Assembly (NCBI RefSeq): GCF_022288725.1
Contig: NZ_JAKNTA010000010.1
Coordinates: 192,398 to 256,397 of the forward strand
Reading direction: 5' to 3'
DNA from: Kitasatospora sp. A2-31
GTDB lineage: Bacteria > Actinomycetota > Actinomycetes > Streptomycetales > Streptomycetaceae
DNA length: 64,000 bases
In this document: positions 26,574 to 34,558 of the stretch, in pieces
How the letters are laid out: each line of letters starts with the position of its first letter
Numbering within the stretch: the stretch's first letter is position 1
Notes under the pieces: generated by a model
What the model was told of the DNA's origin: nothing
The model's database searches: none
The model's input: only the letters and a program-made list of their open reading frames with translations
Position numbers and translations under genes: made by a program

Positions 26574-27305
26574 TCAGGTCGTGGTGGCCGGTGCAGCGGA
26601 CGGGCGCCACCGGTGGATGCGCAGCCGGAACGGGCGGTCGCCGACGGCGGCCACGGCGGCCCGGAACGGGCCTGGCACGGGGGCGTCGTCGATCCGGCAC
26701 GGGCCCGGACCGAGCGCGCCGGCGTCGGCCAGGACGCGCGGCGCCGGGCCGGCCAGCGGCAGGCCGAAGCCCTGGACGAGGCGGCCGCCGTAGGCCTTGA
26801 CGCAGGCCTCGCGGCGGCACCAGAGCTCGGTGAAGCGCTCGGCCCGGGCGGCCGGCGTCGGGGCGGCGGCCAGCAACTCGGCCTCGCGGCCGGGGAAGTA
26901 GCGGTGAGCGATGCGGGAGGCCACCCGCGCGTCACGGATCTCCTCGACGTCGGCGCCCACCTGCCGCCGTTCGGCCAGAGCGAGCACGGCGAGCGCCCCG
27001 GAGGCCGACCAGCTCACGCCGAGCCGTCCGCCCGCCGGTCCGCGCCCGTCGACCGGCTCGGGTTTGCCGTGGCGGCCGTACCGCCAGCCCAGTTCGGTGG
27101 GGGCGACGCCGAGCCGTTCGGCGACGAGCTGCCGGACGGCGCCGCGCACGACCGTGAACCGCCGGCCCGGGGCGGGATCCGGTCCGGCTGCGCGGGCCCG
27201 TTCGTCGAGGTCCAGAAGCGGGTGCAACTCGGCCAGGGCGCCGTCCGGTTGGTCGGTCGGGATGATCCAGAGGTCGACCCGGTCGACGGGGGGCGGGACG
27301 GTCAC
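26574..27305 (-). CDS. 4'-phosphopantetheinyl transferase (Sfp type)
   Basis: A 243-residue enzyme that converts apo-carrier proteins to the holo form with coenzyme A. It has the three Sfp signatures: YGRHGKPEPV with LGVSWSAS (substrate pocket), QVGADVEEIRD (Mg-binding Asp-x-Glu) and FTELWCRREACVKAYGGRL (W-x-x-x-EA-x-x-K). The length is typical. The GTG at 27305 overlaps the stop of the KS-like gene (GTGA), so it is coupled with it. It most likely activates the ACPs at 28209, 39472 and 39753. Confidence 0.93.
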   Translation of the reverse strand: MTVPPPVDRVDLWIIPTDQPDGALAELHPLLDLDERARAAGPDPAPGRRFTVVRGAVRQLVAERLGVAPTELGWRYGRHGKPEPVDGRGPAGGRLGVSWSASGALAVLALAERRQVGADVEEIRDARVASRIAHRYFPGREAELLAAAPTPAARAERFTELWCRREACVKAYGGRLVQGFGLPLAGPAPRVLADAGALGPGPCRIDDAPVPGPFRAAVAAVGDRPFRLRIHRWRPSAAPATTT

Positions 27306-28204
27306 GGCCCGGCCCCGAGGGTGAGGGTGCTGAGCACGCCGAGCCTGCGGTCGAGGCCCGCGGCCACGACGGGGCGCCGCCCGGCCTGCCAGGCGGGGAG
27401 CGCCCGCGCCAGCTCCGTCCAGAGGCCGGTGAACGGCTGCCCGTCCGGGGCCACCGCCGTGGCGGCGTTGCCGAGGGCGGGTTCGCCCGCGAGGCCGGCG
27501 TCGAGCACCAGTGCCGCCTCGGCCCCGGCGGATCGCAGCCGGTCGTACACGGCCTCGACCGCCGGCTCGGGCTCCGCGCAGGGCTCCTGGCTGACCGCCA
27601 GAGCGCCGCCACGTGCACCGGTCCGGTGGCCCCCGCCGGTCCGGTCGGTCTCGTCGATCTCGGCGGTCTCGTCGATCTCGTCGCAGACCAGGACCACCGC
27701 GCAGTGCCGCCGGGGCGGTTCGACCGGGGCGGCGGGCCGGTAGTGCAGCGCGGTCTGCTCGGCCAGGACGACCACCGCCCGGCGGCAGCCACCGGTGCGG
27801 TGATGGGCGGCGGCGATCCGCAGCGCGCCGAACGCCCCGGCCGCGCCCTGGTCGCAGAGCGCGAAGGCCAGCGGCTCCCCCGGGCATGACCGGCTCAGCG
27901 CGAGTGAACTGGGCGCGCCGGGGCGGACGTCGGGCGAGTCGAAGGCCAGGATCAGCAGGTCCACCGGCCGCCCGTCGGCGACCGCCTCGCGCAGCAGGCC
28001 CTCGGCCAGCTCCGCGTAGGAGTGGCCGACGCCTTGCTGCAGCAGGTCCTCGCGCAGCGGCAGCCCGTACGGGCGGACCAGGTCGGAGACGAAGACCCGC
28101 AGGTCCGGATCGAGCGAGGTCTCCGACCGCCCGTCGGTGTACGACGACAGGATCCGGGTGAGCCCCAGCACGGTTCCGGGCGGCGGGGCGGAGGCGGCGG
28201 GCAC
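27302..28204 (-). CDS. thiolase-fold KS-like protein, probably not a standard condensing enzyme
   Basis: A 300-residue protein with the first half of a KAS III fold. GVGHSYAELAEGLLREAVAD and DLLILAFDSPDVRPG are the early strands, and FALCDQGAAGAFGALRIAA aligns with the active-site loop. Lining up GAAGAFGAL with ACSGFxYAL puts Ala where the nucleophilic Cys sits; the only nearby Cys is four residues earlier. The C-terminal part shows no clear His or Asn of the triad. This suggests a decarboxylase-, chain-length- or partner-like role with the KASIII-type gene at 28620. It ends overlapping the PPTase start and begins five bases after the ACP gene stop. Confidence 0.65.
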   Translation of the reverse strand: MPAASAPPPGTVLGLTRILSSYTDGRSETSLDPDLRVFVSDLVRPYGLPLREDLLQQGVGHSYAELAEGLLREAVADGRPVDLLILAFDSPDVRPGAPSSLALSRSCPGEPLAFALCDQGAAGAFGALRIAAAHHRTGGCRRAVVVLAEQTALHYRPAAPVEPPRRHCAVVLVCDEIDETAEIDETDRTGGGHRTGARGGALAVSQEPCAEPEPAVEAVYDRLRSAGAEAALVLDAGLAGEPALGNAATAVAPDGQPFTGLWTELARALPAWQAGRRPVVAAGLDRRLGVLSTLTLGAGP

Positions 28205-28208
28205 CCGG

Positions 28209-28499
28209 TCAGTCCTCGGCGATGACGTGGCCGGCGATGTAGTCGGCGAGGCTGGTCACCGAGCGGAGGTCGTCCTCGCCGATCTGCTCGACGTCGACCT
28301 GGATGTCCAGCGCCTCCTCGATCTCCAGGATCAGCTCGATGGTGCTCGCCGAGGTGAGGCCGAGGTCGTCGAACAGGCAGGCGTCGGCCGGGATTTCGGG
28401 CAGGTCGCGCTTGAGGACGCGTGGCAGCAGCTCGCCCAGGCCGTGCAGGATCCGGTCGCGCAGCTCGGTTTCGGTGGTCTGGACCACTGGGTCTGGCAT
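28209..28499 (-). CDS. acyl carrier protein
   Basis: A 96-residue four-helix ACP. The phosphopantetheine site is in LFDDLGLTSASTIELIL, with the Ser of LTSAS in the D-L-G-L-x-S place. The N-terminal TELRDRILHGLGELLPRVL and the C-terminal VEQIGEDDLRSVTSLADYIAGHV are standard. It lies between the KASIII-like gene (ends 28620) and the KS-like gene, which starts five bases after this stop. The minus-strand order KASIII-ACP-KS-like-PPTase-C domain suggests one module. Confidence 0.93.
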   Translation of the reverse strand: MPDPVVQTTETELRDRILHGLGELLPRVLKRDLPEIPADACLFDDLGLTSASTIELILEIEEALDIQVDVEQIGEDDLRSVTSLADYIAGHVIAED

Positions 28500-28605
28500 G
28501 GGTGTCCCGTCCCGTCGTGCTGAGAGGTGGATGGGGGCGCGGGGCGCGCTCGGCGGCGGGTGCGGCCGGCGCGGCCGGTCCGACGCACAGCCGCTCCGGC
28601 GTGCG

Positions 28606-28626
28606 GCACTGACGGCCCGTCAGTGC
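28606..28626. repeat. 10-bp inverted repeat over the KASIII gene stop
   Basis: GCACTGACGG (28606-28615) and CCGTCAGTGC (28617-28626) form a near-perfect palindrome with one central base. It overlaps the stop codon at 28620-28622 of the KASIII-like gene. It could be a small attenuating hairpin between this gene and the ACP or a protein-binding site. Confidence 0.45.
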
Positions 28627-29552
28627 TCGACGGCCATGGCGGAGAAGGTGGCTCCGATGCCGGCGGCGGCGATCAGGTAGCGGTCGCCGCGGCGCAGCAG
28701 CCCCCGCGTGGTGGCGGTGTGAAGATTGATGAGGCCGTCTGCAGCGAAACTGTGCCCGACCGAACGCACGTTGTCCAGCACCACCTTCTCGACCGGGTAT
28801 CCGATCCGGCGACAGATCATCCGCCAGGAGGCCTGGTTGACGTTGTGCGGAAGGATCGCGGCGAGGTCCGAGAGGTCCAGACCTGCCTGGTCGAGGGCGG
28901 CCTCCACTGCCTCGATCATCACCGCGGGGTACTCGCGCTGGTAGCGGGCGAGCAGGTCCGGGTCCTCGGCCAGCCGGCCGTCGAACTCGGGGCGGTGGCG
29001 CACGGCGAAGGAGAGCACGCGGTCATGCTCTCCGCTCGCGCGGACCACGCAGGCGGCGGCGCCCTCGGCGAAGATCCCGGTCTCGGGCACCACCTGGGCG
29101 TCCCTGGTGAAGGTCTTCTCCCCGGCGAGGACCAGGGCCAGCGCGTCGGGGTCCTGACAGCCGGACAGCAGCCGGCCGGCCAGGTCGACGGCCAACAGAC
29201 CTACCGCGCAGGCGTGGTGGGTCACGGTGAACGCCACGGCCCGGGACAGGCCACGGCGGGCGATCAGGTCGTGGAGCGGGTTGAGCGGATAGGGCACCGC
29301 CACCGGCATGCTGCGGGCGTGGATCACGAAGCGGACGTGCCGTTCGCGTCCGCGCAGCTGCGGCAGGGCCTCGACGACGGCGTCGAGCAGGTCGGGCAGC
29401 GTCCCGTCCGGGTCCAGTCGCAGCTGGTCCAGGCCGTGGAAGCGGCGGAAGAGTCGGAGTTGACGTGGGGTCAGGCCGATCCGTTCGCCCACCGCCTCGA
29501 TGGGCACGGCGTGGTGGGGGAGGTGAACGGCCACTGCCTCCAGTGCGGTCAC
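28620..29552 (-). CDS. KASIII-like beta-ketoacyl-ACP synthase
   Basis: A 310-residue KAS III (FabH) homologue. The nucleophile Cys is in VTHHACAVGLLAVDL. The first catalytic His is in AILPHNVNQASW. At the usual GNTSAAS site, where the triad Asn stands, this protein reads SVGHSFAADGLIN, giving His instead: Cys-His-His rather than Cys-His-Asn. It starts with GTG at 29552, preceded by the divergent spacer to the ACP-like gene. In the cluster it is the probable first condensing or acyl-transferring enzyme for the adjacent ACP. Acyl donor and acceptor are unknown. Confidence 0.85.
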   Translation of the reverse strand: MTALEAVAVHLPHHAVPIEAVGERIGLTPRQLRLFRRFHGLDQLRLDPDGTLPDLLDAVVEALPQLRGRERHVRFVIHARSMPVAVPYPLNPLHDLIARRGLSRAVAFTVTHHACAVGLLAVDLAGRLLSGCQDPDALALVLAGEKTFTRDAQVVPETGIFAEGAAACVVRASGEHDRVLSFAVRHRPEFDGRLAEDPDLLARYQREYPAVMIEAVEAALDQAGLDLSDLAAILPHNVNQASWRMICRRIGYPVEKVVLDNVRSVGHSFAADGLINLHTATTRGLLRRGDRYLIAAAGIGATFSAMAVEH

Positions 29553-29648
29553 GCGGGCTAGTATTCCGACGCCCGACGGGTCGCACAAGTGATCTCCGGC
29601 CCTTCGAGGAATCGTCCGCCCCCTGCCGTCGAGCTGGTGGAGCCCCCC

Positions 29649-30011
29649 ATGGCTGATGCCGAACCCTCCGTTCCCGCGGCCCCGGTACGCCCGGAGCCGC
29701 TGCACGCCGCCGCCGCACCCGGTGGTTCGCCGCACGCCGACCCGGTCCGCCCCGAGTTGGTGGCGCTGCTGGTCGAGGCGGCCGACGCACCCCCGGGGTG
29801 GGCCGAGAGGGTCACCCCGCAGGCGCGTCTGGACGCCGACCTGATGCTGGACGAGTACGAACTCGCCGCCCTGGACGCCCTGCTGGTCAACCGCTTCGGA
29901 CCGTCCGCCGACCTCGGCCGGCTCCGCGCCGGTCTGGACCTCGCCGCCCTGGAGGCGCTGACCGTCGCCGACGTGCAGCGCCTGCTGCCCGCCGCGGAGG
30001 CCGGCCGGTGA
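29649..30011 (+). CDS. ACP-like protein lacking the carrier serine
   Basis: A 120-residue protein. The first 35 residues are Pro/Ala-rich. The remainder aligns with an ACP: RLDADLMLDEYELAALDALLVNRFG matches D-x-D-L-x-L-D-S-x-E-L of carriers, but Glu replaces the Ser, so it cannot carry a phosphopantetheine. LEALTVADVQRLL matches the last helix. It may be a structural or decoy ACP. The ATG follows GGAG. Its stop overlaps the GTG of the glycosyltransferase (GTGA), so it is co-translated with it, on the strand opposite to the KASIII gene. Confidence 0.7.
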   Translation: MADAEPSVPAAPVRPEPLHAAAAPGGSPHADPVRPELVALLVEAADAPPGWAERVTPQARLDADLMLDEYELAALDALLVNRFGPSADLGRLRAGLDLAALEALTVADVQRLLPAAEAGR

Positions 30012-31201
30012 GCCGCTTCCTGTTCGTGGTCCCGCCGCTGACCGGCCATGTCAACCCGACCGTCGGCATCGCCCGGGAGCTGGCCGCCCGCGGCCACGAC
30101 GTCGCCTGGACCGGGACCGAGACGGTGCTGCGCCCGCTGCTGGGGCCGCAGGCCCAGGTGTTCGGCACCGGGACCAGGGCGTTCCGCACCCAGGGCGGCC
30201 ACGGCCTGGCCGCCCTGCGCTCGCTCTGGGAGGGCTTCATCGTCCCGTACGCGCGGTTCACCGCGAAGCCGCTGGACGCGGCCGTGCGGGCGTACCGCCC
30301 GGACGCCGTGCTGGTGGACCAGCACACCCCGGCCGGGGCGCTGGTGGCGCACCGACACCGGCTGCCGTGGGCGAGCCTGGCGCCGGGGGCGATGGAGCTG
30401 GGGCGGCCGTTCCGCGGCCTGCCGCAGGTGGAGGCCTGGATGACCGGCCTGCTCCGGGGCCTCTGGCAGCGGGCGGGGCTGCCCGAGGAGGAGTTCACCG
30501 ACCCGCGGTTCTCGCCCGCGCTGGTGCTGGCGCCGACCGGCCCCGCGCTCACCGGCCGCGTACCGGCCGGGGTCGCGCCGCCGGGCCCGCTCGCGCAGAT
30601 CGGGCCGGTCCTGGCTGCGCGCCCGGGCGACCCGGCGTTCCCGTGGGAGCGGCTGGCGTCCGGGCGGCGCCGGGTGCTGGTCACCATGGGCACCCTGGCC
30701 GGGGACGTCGGCGCCGACTTCCACACCCGGGCCGTCCGGGCACTCGCCCTGTGCGGCGACGACGTGCAGCCGGTGATCGCGGCGCCGCACGGCCTGCTGC
30801 CGGAACTGCCGGACCACGCGATCGCCGCGGAGCGGGTGCCGGTCCTGGAGCTGCTGGCGCGGGGCACGCTGGACGCGGTGCTCTGCCACGGCGGGATGAA
30901 CACCGTGGGCGAGGCGCTGGCGCACGGGATCCCGCTGGTGACGGCACCGATCCGGCACGACCAGCCGTTCGTCGCGGCGCAGGTGGAAGCGGCCGGGGCC
31001 GGGCTGCGGGCACCGTTCCCCCGGGCCACGCCGGAGCAGCTGGCGGTGCGGCTCCGGGCCGTCCTCGACGAACCCCGCTACCGGACGGCGGCGGCCCGGG
31101 TCGGGGCCGAACTGCTGGCCGGCGGCGGGGCGGTGGCGGCGGCCGACCGGCTGGAGTCGCTGGTGGCGGGCCGGGCGGAGCCGAGGAATCCATTGGTCTA
31201 G
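30008..31201 (+). CDS. MGT-type (GT1) glycosyltransferase
   Basis: A 397-residue macroside-type glycosyltransferase. The N-terminal acceptor half begins SRFLFVVPPLTGHVNPTVGIARELAARGH. The donor half has VTMGTLAGD and the UGT signature VLCHGGMNTVGEALAHGIPLV followed by RHDQPFVAAQVE. All positions needed for an NDP-sugar donor are present. It overlaps the ACP-like gene and precedes a DrrAB exporter, so it probably glycosylates the cluster product before export. The sugar is unknown; no deoxysugar genes are in the cluster, and the sugar enzymes at 18.4-21.8 kb are 9 kb away. Confidence 0.92.
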   Translation: MSRFLFVVPPLTGHVNPTVGIARELAARGHDVAWTGTETVLRPLLGPQAQVFGTGTRAFRTQGGHGLAALRSLWEGFIVPYARFTAKPLDAAVRAYRPDAVLVDQHTPAGALVAHRHRLPWASLAPGAMELGRPFRGLPQVEAWMTGLLRGLWQRAGLPEEEFTDPRFSPALVLAPTGPALTGRVPAGVAPPGPLAQIGPVLAARPGDPAFPWERLASGRRRVLVTMGTLAGDVGADFHTRAVRALALCGDDVQPVIAAPHGLLPELPDHAIAAERVPVLELLARGTLDAVLCHGGMNTVGEALAHGIPLVTAPIRHDQPFVAAQVEAAGAGLRAPFPRATPEQLAVRLRAVLDEPRYRTAAARVGAELLAGGGAVAAADRLESLVAGRAEPRNPLV

Positions 31202-31293
31202 GCCATTGTTTCCGGAGGGTCGCAGACCCTAGGGTGGGCCCGCAGCACCACCTCACGGTGCCCCGGCAACCCATCCCCGCACGGGAGTTCTGG

Positions 31294-32250
31294 TTGATCG
31301 AGACCAAGGGACTGCGCAAGTCCTACCCCTCCGGAAAGCGCGGCCAGGCCGCCGTCGACGCCGTGCGCGGCATCGACCTCGGCGTGGCCGCCGGCGAGAT
31401 CTTCGGCTTCCTCGGCCCCAACGGCGCCGGCAAGACGACCACCCTGCGCATGCTCGCCACGCTCATCCGCCCGGACGGCGGCGAGGCGCGGGTCGCCGGC
31501 GCCGACCTGCTCGCCGACCCGGCCGAGGTCCGACGCCGGATCGGCTACGTCGCCCAGGGCGGCGGCACCACCGACGCCGTCACCGGCCGCGAGGAGCTGG
31601 TGCACCAGGCCCGGATGCACGGCACCGGCAAGGCCGAGGCCCTGCGCCGCGCCGACGACGCGCTGCGGGCGTTCGAACTCACCGAGTTCGCCGACCGACC
31701 CTGCCGTACCTACTCCGGCGGCCAGCGCCGCCGGGTGGACATCGCCCTGGGCGTCATCCACGCGCCCCGGGTGCTCTTCCTCGACGAGCCCACCGTGGGC
31801 CTGGACCCGGCCGGCCGCGGCCATGTCTGGGCGGAGATCCGCCGCCTGCGCGCCGAGGGCATGACCGTGGTGGTGACCACCCACTACCTCGACGAGGCCG
31901 ACGCCCTCTGCGACCGGGTGGCCATCGTCGACCACGGCGGGATCGTCGCCGAGGGCACCCCCGACCTGCTCAAGCGGGAGATCTCCGGCGACGTGGTACT
32001 GGTGGGCCTGCCTGCCGGCGAGGCCGAACGGGCCGCCAAGGCCCTGCGCGAACAGCCGTACCTGCACCGGTTGGAGGCACAGGGCGAGGACGGGATCCGG
32101 CTCTACCTCGACGACGGCGCCGCCGCGATCCCACTGCTCATGCGCGCTCTGGACGGCGCGGGCGTCGTCCCCCGCACCGTGCAGCTGCAACGCCCCAGCC
32201 TGGACGACGTGTTCCTGGCCCGCACCGGCCGCTCGATCGAGCAGTCCTGA
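31294..32250 (+). CDS. DrrA-type ABC exporter ATP-binding protein
   Basis: A 318-residue ABC ATPase of the daunorubicin-resistance type. It has FLGPNGAGKTTTLRML (Walker A), YSGGQRRRVDIALG (signature), VLFLDEPTVGLDP (Walker B with Glu), TTHYLDEADALCDRV (H-loop), and a C-terminal domain of about 80 residues ending with LDDVFLARTGR, typical of DrrA. The TTG at 31294 follows GGGAG by six bases. It starts 93 bases after the glycosyltransferase and is 19 bases from the permease. The pair likely exports the product and gives self-resistance. Confidence 0.95.
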   Translation: MIETKGLRKSYPSGKRGQAAVDAVRGIDLGVAAGEIFGFLGPNGAGKTTTLRMLATLIRPDGGEARVAGADLLADPAEVRRRIGYVAQGGGTTDAVTGREELVHQARMHGTGKAEALRRADDALRAFELTEFADRPCRTYSGGQRRRVDIALGVIHAPRVLFLDEPTVGLDPAGRGHVWAEIRRLRAEGMTVVVTTHYLDEADALCDRVAIVDHGGIVAEGTPDLLKREISGDVVLVGLPAGEAERAAKALREQPYLHRLEAQGEDGIRLYLDDGAAAIPLLMRALDGAGVVPRTVQLQRPSLDDVFLARTGRSIEQS

Positions 32251-32269
32251 TCCGAGAACGAGAGGCGCG

Positions 32270-33034
32270 ATGAAGCTCGCCCGCGACACCTGGCTGGTCT
32301 TCCAGCGGCAGCTGCTGCTGATGTGGCGGACGCCGGTCTGGATCGCCGTCGGCGTCATCCAGCCGGTCTTCTACCTGCTGCTGTTCGCGCCGCTGCTGAA
32401 GAAGGTGCTGGCGCCGATGGGCGCGACCACCTACGCCGAGGCCTACCAGATCTACGTGCCCGGCCTGTTGGCGGTCCTCTGCATCTTCGGCGGCCTGTAC
32501 ACCGGCTTCAGCCTGCTCGGCGAGCTGAAGGCCGGCATCATCGAGCGCTCCCGGGTCACGCCGGTCAGCCGGCTGGCACTGCTGCTCGGCCGGGCGCTGC
32601 GCGAGACGGTCGCCCTGCTGGTGCAGGCCGTCATCATCACGCTGCTCGCGTTGCCGTTCGGCCTCCGGGTGCGGCCGGTGGATCTGCTGCTGGCCTACCT
32701 GCTGCTCGGCCTGCTCGCGCTGATGACCTCGGCGATCTCCTACGGCATCGCGCTGCTGCTCCCGGCCGACGAGGCGATGGCCCCCGTGGTGAACACCCTC
32801 GCGCAGCCGATCGCCCTGCTCTCCGGCGTCCTGCTGCCGCTGGCGCTGGCGCCGATGTGGCTGCAGACGATGGCCAGGTGGAATCCCTTCTACTGGGCCG
32901 TCGAGGGCATGCGCGCTCTGTTCTCCGGGCACGTCGGTGACGACGTGGTCTGGCAGGGGCTGCTGGTGGTCGTGCTGATGACGGTGGCGGCGGTCTCCTG
33001 GTCGGCCCGGCTGTTCTCCCGCCGGGTGCGCTGA
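32270..33034 (+). CDS. DrrB-type ABC exporter permease
   Basis: A 254-residue ABC-2 membrane protein with six predicted TM helices. It starts with the cytoplasmic helix KLARDTWLVFQRQLLLMWRTPVW and has the DrrB-type loop ERSRVTPVSRLALLLGR. The late helices are LLLAYLLLGLLALMTSAISYGIALLLPA and PIALLSGVLLPLALAP, with the final NPFYWAVEGMRALFSGHV. It completes the exporter with the ATPase upstream. A strong hairpin 17 bases after the stop ends the transcript. Confidence 0.95.
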   Translation: MKLARDTWLVFQRQLLLMWRTPVWIAVGVIQPVFYLLLFAPLLKKVLAPMGATTYAEAYQIYVPGLLAVLCIFGGLYTGFSLLGELKAGIIERSRVTPVSRLALLLGRALRETVALLVQAVIITLLALPFGLRVRPVDLLLAYLLLGLLALMTSAISYGIALLLPADEAMAPVVNTLAQPIALLSGVLLPLALAPMWLQTMARWNPFYWAVEGMRALFSGHVGDDVVWQGLLVVVLMTVAAVSWSARLFSRRVR

Positions 33035-33051
33035 GCGCGGGCACCCGAACG

Positions 33052-33086
33052 GGCGGGCCGGGGGGGCGACGACCCCCCGGCCCGCC
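33052..33086. terminator. 14-bp stem bidirectional terminator
   Basis: GGCGGGCC plus six G (33052-33065) pairs with six C plus GGCCCGCC (33073-33086), with a loop of seven bases. It lies between the convergent exporter permease and hpgT genes, so it probably serves both. Confidence 0.7.
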
Positions 33087-33139
33087 GCCGCCCCCGTACG
33101 GGCGCTTCTCCCAGTACCGGCCGGTCGGACGCCGGCGCG

Positions 33140-34558
33140 TCAGCCGGCCTCGGCGCGGACGAACCGGGCCAGGGCGGCCACCCCGTGCATGATCTGACGC
33201 TCTGTCAGCGAGCTGATCGAGAGCCGGAGCCGTCGCTCTCCCCCGCCGGCGGGGTAGAACGGCGCCATCGGCGTCCAGAGCACGCCGTGATCGCGCGCGC
33301 ACCGCTCCATCGCGGCCTCGTCGGCCGCGAACGGCACGGACAGCACGGCGAAGAAGCCGCCCTCCGGCTCGTTCCAGGAGATCCCCAGCCGGCGCCGCTC
33401 GGACGCCGGGAAGTGCCGCTCCAACTCGCCGAGCAGCAGAGCCATGTTGGCCGCGTAGTGGGCCGCAGCCGGGGCATTGGCCTCCCGCAGCCGGCAGTCG
33501 TGCCGCAGCAGCATGCCGCCGATCACGGCCTGGCTGAGCGCCGGCGTGTTGACCGTCGTCATGCTCTTCAGCCGGGCCAGCTCGTCCGCCAGCAGCGTCC
33601 GCCGCCCGCCCGGGGCGGCCACCTCCTGATCGGCCACCACGTAGCCGAGGCGGGCGCCGGGGAAGCAGGTCTTGGCGAAGGAGCCGAGGTGGACCACCTG
33701 GCGGCGGCGGTCCAGCGCCTTCAGGGTGGGCCGTTCGCCGGCGTCCCGGGCGAAGAAGCCGTACGGGTTGTCCTCGACGACCAGCAGGCCCTCCTCCGCC
33801 GCCGCGTCCAGCAGCCGGCTGCGCGCGGGCACCGGCATGCTGGTGCCGGAGGGGTTGGCGAAGTCCGGGACGACGTAGAGCGCGCGGGCGCGCCGGCCCC
33901 CGGCCCGGACGGCGCGGGCCGCGGCGCGCACCGCCGCCGGATCGGGCCCGCCCCCGGGGCCCTCCGGCACCGGGAGGGTGGTGAGGTCGAGCAGCCGGGC
34001 GGCGCCGGTCACCCCGACGTAGCACGGCGAGCTGACCAGCAGCACGTCCTCCGGGCCCGCGCAGAGCGCCCGCAGCGTCAGCAGCATGCCCTCCTGGGCT
34101 CCGACGGTGAGCACCAGGGCCTCCGGCGCCACGGTGAGGCCCTCGTCGTTGGCCAGGGTGCGGGCGACCAGGTCGGCGATGACGCCCTTGGTCGGGCCGT
34201 ACTGGAAGAGCGTGCTGCGAACGGCGTCCCGGCCGGCGCCGCGGGCCGCCAGGTGGTCGAGATAGGTGTCGAGGTACCGGTGGACATCGGCGGGCTCGAA
34301 GAAGCCCTCGTAGGGGCGGCCGGGCGCGAAGGAGACGGCCTGCGGGTAGCGGGTGGTGACCTCGTTGAGGAAGGTCATCGCGTCCAGCAGCGGATCGGCG
34401 AGCGAGGCGTGCAGGTCGCCCAGCCGCAGGGGTGCCGGCGGCCCGGCCTGGCCGCGTCCGGCGGCCCGCTCGGGGGCGGCCGTGTCGGGGAAGGCCAGAT
34501 CGCGGGCGGCCTCGTCGCGGGCGGCCCCGTCGCGGGCGGCCCCGTCGCGGGCGCTCAC
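33140..34558 (-). CDS. hpgT: 4-hydroxyphenylglycine aminotransferase
   Basis: A 472-residue PLP aminotransferase of the HpgT group (fold type I, class I/II, MocR-like core without DNA-binding domain). It makes L-4-hydroxyphenylglycine from 4-hydroxybenzoylformate, commonly with tyrosine as donor. Strongly matching landmarks are LHASLADPLLDAMTFLNEV, VSFAPGRPYEGFF, SSPCYVGVTGAARLLDL, VPDFANPSG and VVEDNPYGFF. LGSFAKTCFPGARLGY holds the PLP Lys in SFAKT. The first 25 residues are a repetitive AARDG tail encoded by 15-bp repeats and may be an annotation extension; a later start is possible. The GTG overlaps the esterase stop. It is the last step of the Hpg route. Confidence 0.9.
   Translation of the reverse strand: MSARDGAARDGAARDEAARDLAFPDTAAPERAAGRGQAGPPAPLRLGDLHASLADPLLDAMTFLNEVTTRYPQAVSFAPGRPYEGFFEPADVHRYLDTYLDHLAARGAGRDAVRSTLFQYGPTKGVIADLVARTLANDEGLTVAPEALVLTVGAQEGMLLTLRALCAGPEDVLLVSSPCYVGVTGAARLLDLTTLPVPEGPGGGPDPAAVRAAARAVRAGGRRARALYVVPDFANPSGTSMPVPARSRLLDAAAEEGLLVVEDNPYGFFARDAGERPTLKALDRRRQVVHLGSFAKTCFPGARLGYVVADQEVAAPGGRRTLLADELARLKSMTTVNTPALSQAVIGGMLLRHDCRLREANAPAAAHYAANMALLLGELERHFPASERRRLGISWNEPEGGFFAVLSVPFAADEAAMERCARDHGVLWTPMAPFYPAGGGERRLRLSISSLTERQIMHGVAALARFVRAEAG

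Noticed and set aside
31215..31235. Terminator after the glycosyltransferase gene
   Set aside because: AGGGT/ACCCT gives only a five-base stem, too weak to call; read-through into the ABC genes is likely.
33140..34558. MocR-type transcription regulator
   Set aside because: The aminotransferase core is full but there is no N-terminal winged-helix domain; the extra N-terminus is an Ala-Arg-Asp repeat.
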